Origin: Limnovirga sp038203525
GTDB taxonomy: Bacteria; Bacteroidota; Bacteroidia; Chitinophagales; Chitinophagaceae
DNA length: 14,770 bases
Direction: 5' to 3'
Assembly: GCA_038203525.1 (NCBI GenBank)
Contig: JBBRDW010000112.1
Location: forward strand, 1 to 14,770
Shown here: piece after piece, positions 1-5,745 of the stretch
Layout of the letters: every line of letters starts with the position of its first letter
Position numbering within the stretch: position 1 is the first letter of the stretch
Notes under the pieces: generated by a model
Told to the model about the DNA's origin: nothing
The model's database searches: none
Seen by the model: the letters and a program-made list of their open reading frames with translations, nothing else
Made by a program: the position numbers and the translations under genes

Positions 1-327
1 GAAAACCCGCTGGACGGTGGACGGGAGTTTATCGATGCCTGCCTTAAAGGCGACTTTTTAAAAGCTTCGTTTTATATGATTGATGATGCCCGTAATAAAG
101 AATTACTACAAACGCAGGAAAAAAATTACAAGGAAAAGGGCAGCGTTGAAAAAAATGAATACAAGGAAGCATCCATTACCATTTTTGAAGATGCCGCTAT
201 CAACGATTCAACCCATATAATAAACTACCAGAACTCTTATGATAAAACAGGCCGAAAAGTAAAAGTTATATTGCGCAACAATAACTGGCTGGTAGATTTT
301 AAATATACTTTCGATGGTAATCTTTGA
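1..327 (+). CDS. C-terminal part of a small DUF4878-like protein (5' truncated)
   Basis: The reading frame is open from the first base, so the gene begins upstream and only its last 108 codons are visible; the ATG at 76 is internal. The visible protein is hydrophilic, starting with a short helix (GREFIDACLKGDF) followed by a charged, lysine-rich stretch and a C-terminal beta-rich part ending WLVDFKYTFDGNL. A short helix of the type 'FIDACLKGDFLKAS' followed by beta strands resembles the NTF2-like DUF4878 family of Bacteroidota lipoproteins, whose role is unknown. The signal peptide or lipobox that would confirm this is outside the window. The stop lies 14 nt before the preferred crcB start, and a shared transcript is likely. 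The coding call is secure, the family assignment is tentative. Confidence 0.7.
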   Translation, partial: ENPLDGGREFIDACLKGDFLKASFYMIDDARNKELLQTQEKNYKEKGSVEKNEYKEASITIFEDAAINDSTHIINYQNSYDKTGRKVKVILRNNNWLVDFKYTFDGNL

Positions 328-341
328 TAAATAATTTACAG

Positions 342-722
342 ATGGGCTATTCGCTTAAAAATATTTTAATTGTTTTTGCAGGCAGCGGGTTTGGTGGCGT
401 AATGAGGTATGGAATGCAGGTGTGGATATCCAAAGCATCTCCTTTTCCATTGGGTACTTTTATTGTAAATATTGCAGGCTGTTTTTTAATAGGCGTTTTT
501 TATGGGCTTAGTGAGAAGAACAATATGCTTTCGCAGGATTGGCGGCTTGCGCTTACAACCGGTCTCTGCGGCGGGTTTACCACATTCTCAGCTTTCGGTT
601 ACGAGAACATGAACCTGATTAAAACAGGCAATTACCTTTATGCCGGCTTATATATAGCAGGCAGTATTTTGTTGGGAATTGCTTCGGTTTTTGGCGGTGT
701 GTTTATTACCAGGTATGTATAA
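342..722 (+). CDS. crcB: Fluoride channel CrcB/Fluc
   Basis: This is a 126-residue, four-helix inner-membrane protein of the CrcB/Fluc family, which exports fluoride as a dual-topology dimer and protects fluoride-sensitive enzymes. Family hallmarks are present: GFGGVMRY (residues 16-23), GTFIVNIAGCFLIG (38-51, with the pore Asn43) and GLCGGFTTFSAFGYE (74-88), carrying the TTFS segment and the Phe82/Phe85 pair that line the pores. The length is normal for the family. I chose ATG 342; an in-frame TTG at 324 would overlap the upstream gene by 4 nt and add six residues with no family support. No fluoride riboswitch is visible upstream. Its downstream neighbour, a soluble pyrophosphatase, is an enzyme class inhibited by fluoride, so the pairing makes physiological sense, though this link is inferred. 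Confidence 0.93.
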   Translation: MGYSLKNILIVFAGSGFGGVMRYGMQVWISKASPFPLGTFIVNIAGCFLIGVFYGLSEKNNMLSQDWRLALTTGLCGGFTTFSAFGYENMNLIKTGNYLYAGLYIAGSILLGIASVFGGVFITRYV

Positions 723-734
723 TCATAAATTACA

Positions 735-792
735 GCGTAATTTTACGCGCAACGAAACACCGGTACAACAAATACCGGAGCCATATACCGGT
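735..792. repeat. Short inverted repeats in the crcB-ppa spacer
   Basis: The 101-nt spacer between crcB and ppa holds GCGTAA/TTACGC (735-740 with 743-748), CCGGTA/TACCGG (760-765 with 773-778, 7-nt loop) and a third TACCGGTA palindrome at 785-792. The first lies 12 nt after the crcB stop and could be a weak 3' hairpin, but has no T-tract. The others could be a leader structure or an operator for ppa. The stems are only 6 bp, so the call is weak. Confidence 0.25.
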
Positions 793-823
793 AACTCATT
801 TTTTAAAAATTAAAACCAAAATT

Positions 824-1366
824 ATGATGACAGTTTTGCATCCATGGCATGGCGTACCTTATGGCGATCAATCTCCCCGTGTAGTAAATGCTATTATTGA
901 AATACCACAGGGCTCCCGGGTAAAATATGAAATAGATAAGCCCAGTGGTTTACTTAAACTGGACCGTGTTATATATTCTTCTTTCCATTACCCAAGTAAT
1001 TATGGTTTTATTCCTCAAACGTATGGCGATGATAAGGACCCGCTGGATATTCTTGTGCTATCGAGCCAGAGTATACAGCCATTGTGTATAGTAGAAGCAA
1101 AAGTTATTGGCGTAATGCAGATGATAGATGGCGGCGATGCGGATGATAAAATAATTGCTGTAGCAGCACACGATCAGGGCATTAACTACATTAACAATAT
1201 AGAAGAACTGCCTAAACATTTTTTTAGCGAGTTAAGGCACTTTTTCGAAGAATACAAAACCCTTGAAAAGAAAACTGTTGTAGTGGAAGAATTTGGCGAT
1301 AAAGCGCAAGCGCTTATTATCATTGAAGCTGCCATAAAACTTTATAAAGAAACATTTAAAAAATAA
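824..1366 (+). CDS. ppa: Inorganic pyrophosphatase, family I (soluble)
   Basis: The enzyme hydrolyses cytoplasmic pyrophosphate to two phosphates, pulling biosynthetic reactions forward, and needs Mg2+. The 180-residue protein carries the family I signature DDKDPLDILVL (69-79). By-eye alignment with the E. coli enzyme places the active-site residues at Glu26, Lys34, Glu36, Arg48, Tyr60, Asp70, Asp72, Asp75, Asp102, Asp107, Lys109, Tyr144 and Lys145, with the expected spacing of D-x4-D-x-K in 102-109, so catalysis should be intact. The length matches the bacterial hexameric type. Two adjacent ATG codons (824 and 827) could both serve as start. The gene follows crcB by 101 nt; the AT-only dyad TTATTTA/TAAATAA at 1372-1388 just after the stop is too weak to call a terminator. 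Confidence 0.95.
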   Translation: MMTVLHPWHGVPYGDQSPRVVNAIIEIPQGSRVKYEIDKPSGLLKLDRVIYSSFHYPSNYGFIPQTYGDDKDPLDILVLSSQSIQPLCIVEAKVIGVMQMIDGGDADDKIIAVAAHDQGINYINNIEELPKHFFSELRHFFEEYKTLEKKTVVVEEFGDKAQALIIIEAAIKLYKETFKK

Positions 1367-1412
1367 CCAACTTATTTATTTTAAATAATAATCATTCAAA
1401 GGGTATGAACAT

Positions 1413-1420
1413 TATTTTTG
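1413..1420 (+). promoter_or_regulatory. Candidate -7 element TATTTTTG before the small membrane protein gene
   Basis: TATTTTTG matches the Bacteroidota -7 consensus TAnnTTTG exactly and ends 14 nt before ATG 1435. No TTTG-like -33 element is visible at the right distance, and in such AT-rich DNA chance matches occur. If real, the transcript would start near 1427, favouring the start codon at 1435 over 1405. Confidence 0.35.
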
Positions 1421-1434
1421 CAAAAATTAATTAC

Positions 1435-1593
1435 ATGGAAACCAAAAAATCAACCGCAAAAAACTGGATATATTTTACCATTTGGCTTGCAATTATGGTA
1501 TTTATGCTGTTTACGCCAAGTATTAAGCAATTTTTCTGGCTTGCACTACCTGGTACTGTTACTCATTTTTCTTTGGGTATGGATATTATTTAA
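1435..1593 (+). CDS. Small single-helix membrane protein, unknown function
   Basis: A 52-residue protein starting METKKSTAKNW, followed by one hydrophobic helix (about residues 12-27, WIYFTIWLAIMVFMLF) and a second, shorter hydrophobic C-terminal stretch (about 34-52, with FWLALPGTVTHF). The positive N-terminus suggests it stays inside. Short proteins with a W-rich helix and a similar 'FWLALPGTVT' tail are in my recollection of Bacteroidota small membrane proteins, but I cannot name a family. An in-frame ATG at 1405 would add ten residues; I prefer 1435 because a -7-like element overlaps the region between them. An overlapping frame (to 1621) encodes another hydrophobic stretch, so this gene model needs care. 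It follows ppa by about 70 nt. Confidence 0.55.
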   Translation: METKKSTAKNWIYFTIWLAIMVFMLFTPSIKQFFWLALPGTVTHFSLGMDII

Positions 1594-1607
1594 TATTAGA
1601 GGTTTTG

Positions 1608-1661
1608 AGCCCGGCTTTTAAACCGAATATGGCATCGTTCCTTGCGTCGCACTCTTGTACT
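1608..1661 (+). repeat. Dispersed repeat, copy 1 (left arm of inverted pair 1)
   Basis: The core TTGCGTCGCACTCTTGTACT is at 1642-1661. Bases 1632-1661 (30 nt) are perfectly complementary to 1886-1915, and pairing continues as TAT/ATA after one G-T wobble. A GCCCGG block at 1609-1614 resembles the GGCCMGG outer block of the longer copies but sits 2 nt further out. It begins 15 nt after the preceding stop. Confidence 0.85.
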
Positions 1662-1772
1662 CCAGCAATACAATTGGGCGACTGACAGGCAGTATCAAAA
1701 TTTTAAAGTGTCGTCTGTTTTTAATCACTTGAATAATTTATAAAAAAATATTTTACGTCTTTTCTAATACAG

Positions 1773-1805
1773 ATATCCGGTCTTTTTGGCCGGATATTTT
1801 ATTTT
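1773..1805 (+). terminator. Probable intrinsic terminator, + strand
   Basis: ATATCCGG (1773-1780) pairs perfectly with CCGGATAT (1790-1797) across a 9-nt loop, followed by a T-rich run TTTATTTTA. The polarity fits transcripts coming from the small membrane protein gene. It lies inside the interval bounded by the two arms of the inverted repeat. Confidence 0.6.
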
Positions 1806-1885
1806 ACAGGTTAAAGCAAAAAGGGCATTGGCTAACATTGATACGCTCTAAAATCAACGCGGGCTAAAGCCGAACAATCGGCTAA

Positions 1886-1915
1886 AGTACAAGAGTGCGA
1901 CGCAAGGAACGATGC
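1886..1915 (-). repeat. Dispersed repeat, copy 2 (right arm of inverted pair 1)
   Basis: This is the exact reverse complement of 1632-1661; the core occupies 1886-1905. Between the arms lie 224 nt that are not repeated elsewhere in the window. Outside the arm the similarity to the longer copies fades. Confidence 0.85.
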
Positions 1916-1970
1916 TATAAAAGCTGATGCTGGGATCAAAAAAATAAGTTTTCACTTTTTTACAGATATG

Positions 1971-2004
1971 AAAAAGCCATCTCCAAATTTTTGGAGACGG
2001 CTTT
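1971..2004 (-). terminator. Intrinsic terminator of the sus operon
   Basis: AAAGCC-A-TCTCCAA (1973-1986) pairs with TTGGAGA-C-GGCTTT (1991-2004): 14 base pairs with one internal A/C mismatch and a 4-nt loop. On the minus strand the stem is followed by a run of five T (1975-1971). It starts 26 nt after the susF stop codon, the expected place for the end of a susCDEF transcript. Confidence 0.85.
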
Positions 2005-2029
2005 ACATAAAATACATTATACAGCGAAT

Positions 2030-3178
2030 CTATTGAGGTATAGCTATAAATTGCTTTGTAAAAAAGTTGGCCTGTACTTTATAAGTACCAGATGTTGAGG
2101 GTGCAGGAAAGTTTGCAGACAGATCGTAACCAAAACTACCGCCATCATTACCCAGACCCGGTATTGAATTATCTGCCACTGAATATTTATGACCCCAATC
2201 TCCGTTTACGGGCAGCATCAGATATTGTCCTCCTCCATTTAATGGCAACGTTACCTCAAATACAGATGAATTAATCCGTGTAAACTCCTGCGAAGGAACA
2301 GGAACAGGATTGTTCCACCCACCTGATGTAGCATCGCCCACTATAAACAGGCTGGCGGGTAAAGGAAACGAGTATGGCGTAACAGTAAATTTACCTGTTT
2401 GAAAATCCAGTTTTACAGAATAGGTTCCGGAAGCATCAGGGCCAGGAAAGTTATCGTTTAAGTTAAAGCCAAAATCACCGCCACTGCTTAGCCCGGCCAC
2501 GCCTTTATCGGCAACCGAATATTTGGTACCCCAGTCTCCGTTTACTGGTAGTATTAAATATTCACTGCCACCAACAAGGTCAAATACTCCTCCAAATGTT
2601 GTTTCATCTATACGGGCAAGCTCCTGGGATGGAACAGGAACGGGATTGTTCCATCCGCCCTGAGTTGCACCTCCTACGATGAACAACGCACCAGATTCTG
2701 GAATGGCTATTTTGGGTGGTACTTTATAGGGCGTCATTTTTAAAGTGATAGTATTGGACCTGTATGGTTCATTATTATTTCCATAAGATGAGGTAACACG
2801 GATGTCTATATCATAAGCTACACCAAAAGAATAGCCAAAGCCAAGTAGAATGTCATTGATTTGTTTGCCTGTAAAAGAAGTACCATAGTCGGCTATTACC
2901 ACGCGGCTAACTGCTTCTGAAAAATTTCTTCCGGCTTCGTCAATTTCAATTACAAATTTTACCGTGTTAACATCGGTTGCGTATTTTGGGCCGGTCCACA
3001 AAAATGTTACAACATTATTTAGTGAATCAGCCGGTGAAGCTGCAATGGATGATACAGTGCTGCTCAATACCGGAGCATTTCCAACGGCGTAGTTGGGAAG
3101 GTTTCCCACTTTATCGCAGGCCATCAACATAACTGTGATGCTGAATGCGAACAAGAATAATTTTGAAAATTGTTTCAT
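2030..3178 (-). CDS. susF: SusF-like surface glycan-binding lipoprotein, two C-terminal binding modules
   Basis: A 382-residue outer-membrane lipoprotein. The signal sequence ends in the lipobox LMAC with Cys21 as the lipidation site. Residues about 35-155 form the SusE-type N-terminal domain (ending YKVPPKIAIP). Two tandem, closely similar modules follow, about 164-266 and 276-380, each beginning LFIVG-x-AT-x-GGWNNPVPVPSQ, with YL-x-LPVNGDWG-x-KYSVAD in the middle and SGTY near the end. SusE/SusF modules of this kind bind starch on the cell surface, holding it near the SusCD channel. The near-identity of the modules points to internal duplication. It is the last gene of the operon and a paralogue of the neighbouring SusE-like protein, which has only one such module. 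The family is clear; the SusF label follows gene order and module number. Confidence 0.88.
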   Translation of the reverse strand: MKQFSKLFLFAFSITVMLMACDKVGNLPNYAVGNAPVLSSTVSSIAASPADSLNNVVTFLWTGPKYATDVNTVKFVIEIDEAGRNFSEAVSRVVIADYGTSFTGKQINDILLGFGYSFGVAYDIDIRVTSSYGNNNEPYRSNTITLKMTPYKVPPKIAIPESGALFIVGGATQGGWNNPVPVPSQELARIDETTFGGVFDLVGGSEYLILPVNGDWGTKYSVADKGVAGLSSGGDFGFNLNDNFPGPDASGTYSVKLDFQTGKFTVTPYSFPLPASLFIVGDATSGGWNNPVPVPSQEFTRINSSVFEVTLPLNGGGQYLMLPVNGDWGHKYSVADNSIPGLGNDGGSFGYDLSANFPAPSTSGTYKVQANFFTKQFIAIPQ

Positions 3179-3199
3179 ATAACTTTTTTTATTGTTGCA

Positions 3200-3224
3200 A
3201 AACCGCCCATCAGGCTGGCGGTTT
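3200..3224 (-). terminator. Hairpin in the susE-susF spacer (attenuator or 3' stabiliser)
   Basis: AAACCGCC (3200-3207) pairs perfectly with GGCGGTTT (3217-3224) over a 9-nt loop. On the minus strand the stem is followed by only four T before GCAAC, and susF starts 22 nt later. It looks like a weak intrinsic terminator inside the operon. Partial termination or protection of the upstream mRNA end would leave less susF than susCDE. Confidence 0.55.
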
Positions 3225-3240
3225 AACGGTTCCTTTTAAA

Positions 3241-4077
3241 TTATTGTTTGGTTACAGTATACTTACCCCTTTGGAAATCTACAGAGATTTTGTATGTGCC
3301 TGCAGCGGGTGGTCCGGCGAATCCCGGGTCGGAATCCTTTTTTTCAAAATCGCCCTTGTCCCAGGTACCTCCTGAAATCATGTGATATTGGGTTCCCCAA
3401 TTACCCTGTTGCTGAATAAGCTTGTAAGCTCCTCCACCAGGCAGGCTCAACGTTAGCTCGTACAGTGTACTTGAGATCATTGAAAACTGTTGATTTTGAT
3501 CGTAGGGTAATGGCAGTGGATTTAAATAGCCGGAAGGAGCGGCGTCACCCGTCATCCACAACGTACCTTCTGTTGGTATGGCAACTTTTGGAGGAATTGC
3601 ATACGGAGTAGCCTTTACAGAAAGAACATTAGATATCAACGAAGCCGCACCGTTTGAACCCAAACTTGCGATAACTCTTATTTCTAACGCAGCTTCAACT
3701 GTAGGGTTTAGTTGCAGTTGATTTAATAAATAATCATTGAATTTTGCAACTGTAAATGAAATACCCAAGTCTTTACTAACCGAAACAGTTTGTTTCTGTG
3801 GGTTGGAAAAATTAGAACCTGCAATATCTATTTCTACGAGGTAAGAAACGTCCTGGGAACTTACACCTGTTGTAAACTTATAATTAGGATTGGTCCAGCT
3901 TAATTTTATTGCTTCTTTAATTGAATCAGCATAAGCAAGATTAATAGTAGTAACAGATGCGGTTAATTCAGGTGAAGTGCCTGATTCCAGATAGTCTTTA
4001 ACTTCATCTTTTTTGCAGGACCAGCTAAGTACGATCAGCAGGCCAGACAAAAGCATCAATTTTGATATATTTTTCAT
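3241..4077 (-). CDS. susE: SusE-like surface glycan-binding lipoprotein
   Basis: A 278-residue lipoprotein with a hydrophobic signal sequence ending LSWSC; Cys21 is the likely lipid-anchored residue, followed by KKDE. Residues about 35-165 form the SusE N-terminal domain, with the conserved pattern LSWTNPNYKF and ATPYAIPPKVAIP, paralogous to the next gene. One C-terminal module follows (about 172-278: LWMTGDAAPSGYLNPLPLP, then QGNWGTQYHM and AGTYKISVDFQRGKYTV). Relative to the modules of the SusF-like protein it has GYLNP where those have GWNNP, so the binding surface probably differs. The expected role is to bind alpha-glucan at the outer surface and assist SusCD. It lies 26 nt after susD. 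Confidence 0.88.
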   Translation of the reverse strand: MKNISKLMLLSGLLIVLSWSCKKDEVKDYLESGTSPELTASVTTINLAYADSIKEAIKLSWTNPNYKFTTGVSSQDVSYLVEIDIAGSNFSNPQKQTVSVSKDLGISFTVAKFNDYLLNQLQLNPTVEAALEIRVIASLGSNGAASLISNVLSVKATPYAIPPKVAIPTEGTLWMTGDAAPSGYLNPLPLPYDQNQQFSMISSTLYELTLSLPGGGAYKLIQQQGNWGTQYHMISGGTWDKGDFEKKDSDPGFAGPPAAGTYKISVDFQRGKYTVTKQ

Positions 4078-4103
4078 ATTTAAATGATTTTTTCAGTAAT
4101 TAG

Positions 4104-5723
4104 TTAGTAGCCTGGATTCTGGGTTAAATTTGTGTTGGCCGACAAGTTAGTTGAAGGAATAGCGAAGAGATTATACTTGCTGTCAGCGGCTGTTCCGGAA
4201 GCTACACCCCCTTTCCATGGCCATAAATAAGTATTTGACGTTAACAAACCATATCTTATTAAGTCCGTGCGTCTGTGCCCTTCCCAATATAACTCGCGTC
4301 CTCTTTCGTCTAATACCATTTGTAATGTAAGATCGCTTAATGTCAGTTTACCAATATCTTCTGTTCCGTACCCGCCGCCATATGCTCTATATCGAATTTT
4401 ATTGAGGTAATCTAAAGCTGTTGTTGCATCTCCCCCTCCAGACCTCAGGTATGCTTCGGCATAAATAAGATACATTTCAGACAAACGGAAAACTGGAAAA
4501 TCAACATCAGAAAAATTATCCTGTACATCTGAAGTAGGGCCACCGTCGGACCGGATGTTTTTGTATTTATTTACATGAAGACCATTGTTGAAATCGGCGA
4601 GGCTGTTAATTACAATCTGGTCGTCGGAAGTGCCGTATTTTGAAGTTGTAAACATTGCACGCTGATCGGTACTTCCAGAGCGGTCTAAAAATAAATTGGC
4701 CAATGCACTGGTTCCCCTGTATCCGTACCATCCACCACCGACCCCGTACTCGGCATGATCATCTCCGGCTGCACTATGAACAAAGAAAGTAGTGTTGCCA
4801 TAAGACTGAGTACGCAAACCATCACAGTTAATTGCATAAATAAATTCGTCTTTACGTTTGTCATTGTCGGCCATAAATAATTCACCATAGTTAGGTTGAA
4901 GCTGATAGCCAGCTGCGATAACCTTTTGCGCATAAGTAAGTGCATCAGAATATCTTGCTGTACCCGTATAAACCGCAGCATTTAAATAGATGCGGGCAAG
5001 TAGTGCCCAGGCAGCTGCCTGATCAACCCTTCCATATTCAATAGTTTTGGCAGGCACGAGATCTGTATCGATTGCTTTAAGTTCACTTTCAATGAAATTA
5101 AACAAATCAGCCCTGCTTATTTCCTTAGGAAGGAATGTACCGATTCCATCCTCCTCTGTGATAAAAGTTGATTTGCCAAAAATGTCCATCATTACCCAGT
5201 AATTAAAAGCACGCAGGAAACGAACTTCAGCCCTCGACCTTTTGATATCCTCAGCATCTGTGCCAGTTATTCCACGTGATGCAACTTTTTCATCGGTTGA
5301 TTCCCTTAAATATTCATTGCCGATTGTAATATTATAGATTGGTCTTGCATACATGCCGCGCAGAAAGGGATCGGAGCTGCTCCATTTCAAATTGTGAAAA
5401 TCCTGAATCGTTTGATCATTCCAGGCAACCACCGCTTCATCGGTAGGCAGCTCTTCACAATTAAAAAACCCTCTTATAAATGGCGACTGAGATCCTTCAT
5501 CAAGCCCCTGTATATCTGAACTACCGGCAGGTCCTGTATTTCCGGTACTAGCCAAACCACCATATATTTTAGCCAGTACATTTTTATATCCTGCAGCAGT
5601 TGAATACGCCGAAACCGGAGTAAGGTCGTTTTGCGGATAAAGGTCCAGCTTTTTTTCACAAGATGTGCCTGCAATAACCGCAACACATACAATGATCAAA
5701 TTTCTAATTACTACACTTTTCAT
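4104..5723 (-). CDS. susD: SusD-family starch-binding outer-membrane lipoprotein
   Basis: A 539-residue lipoprotein (lipobox AGTSC, Cys22) that caps the SusC barrel and captures oligosaccharide. It resembles Bacteroides thetaiotaomicron SusD (551 aa) unusually closely: FNCEELPTDE (88-97), NYGELFMADND (278-288), FRLSEMYLIYAEAYLR (411-426), DERGRELYWEGHRRTDLIRYG (472-492), TYLWPWKGG (498-506) and the C-terminal TQNPGY. By-eye alignment with recalled SusD puts its starch arc residues Trp98, Tyr296 and Trp320 at Trp101, Tyr308 and Trp332 here. That favours an alpha-glucan ligand over the many other glycans bound by SusD-like proteins. The gene starts 22 nt after susC. The start is fixed by the signal sequence MKSVVIRN. 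Confidence 0.95.
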   Translation of the reverse strand: MKSVVIRNLIIVCVAVIAGTSCEKKLDLYPQNDLTPVSAYSTAAGYKNVLAKIYGGLASTGNTGPAGSSDIQGLDEGSQSPFIRGFFNCEELPTDEAVVAWNDQTIQDFHNLKWSSSDPFLRGMYARPIYNITIGNEYLRESTDEKVASRGITGTDAEDIKRSRAEVRFLRAFNYWVMMDIFGKSTFITEEDGIGTFLPKEISRADLFNFIESELKAIDTDLVPAKTIEYGRVDQAAAWALLARIYLNAAVYTGTARYSDALTYAQKVIAAGYQLQPNYGELFMADNDKRKDEFIYAINCDGLRTQSYGNTTFFVHSAAGDDHAEYGVGGGWYGYRGTSALANLFLDRSGSTDQRAMFTTSKYGTSDDQIVINSLADFNNGLHVNKYKNIRSDGGPTSDVQDNFSDVDFPVFRLSEMYLIYAEAYLRSGGGDATTALDYLNKIRYRAYGGGYGTEDIGKLTLSDLTLQMVLDERGRELYWEGHRRTDLIRYGLLTSNTYLWPWKGGVASGTAADSKYNLFAIPSTNLSANTNLTQNPGY

Positions 5724-5745
5724 ATCGTTATAATTTTTTTATTTA

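Larger units (their letters stand above)
1594..2029. other. Intergenic region between convergent genes
   Basis: These 436 nt separate the end of the small membrane gene from the end of the sus operon. They hold an inverted pair of the dispersed repeat, a +strand terminator-like hairpin between the two arms, a small GGCTAAAG duplication around a 6-bp stem (AGCCGA/TCGGCT, 1868-1883) and the operon terminator. I see no coding potential. Confidence 0.7.

Noticed and set aside
324..341. TTG 324 as the crcB start
   Set aside because: It would overlap the preceding stop and add six residues with no family support; ATG 342 begins the protein just before the first helix.
1372..1388. TTATTTA/TAAATAA dyad after ppa as a terminator
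   Set aside because: The stem is only seven A-T pairs and too weak for intrinsic termination.
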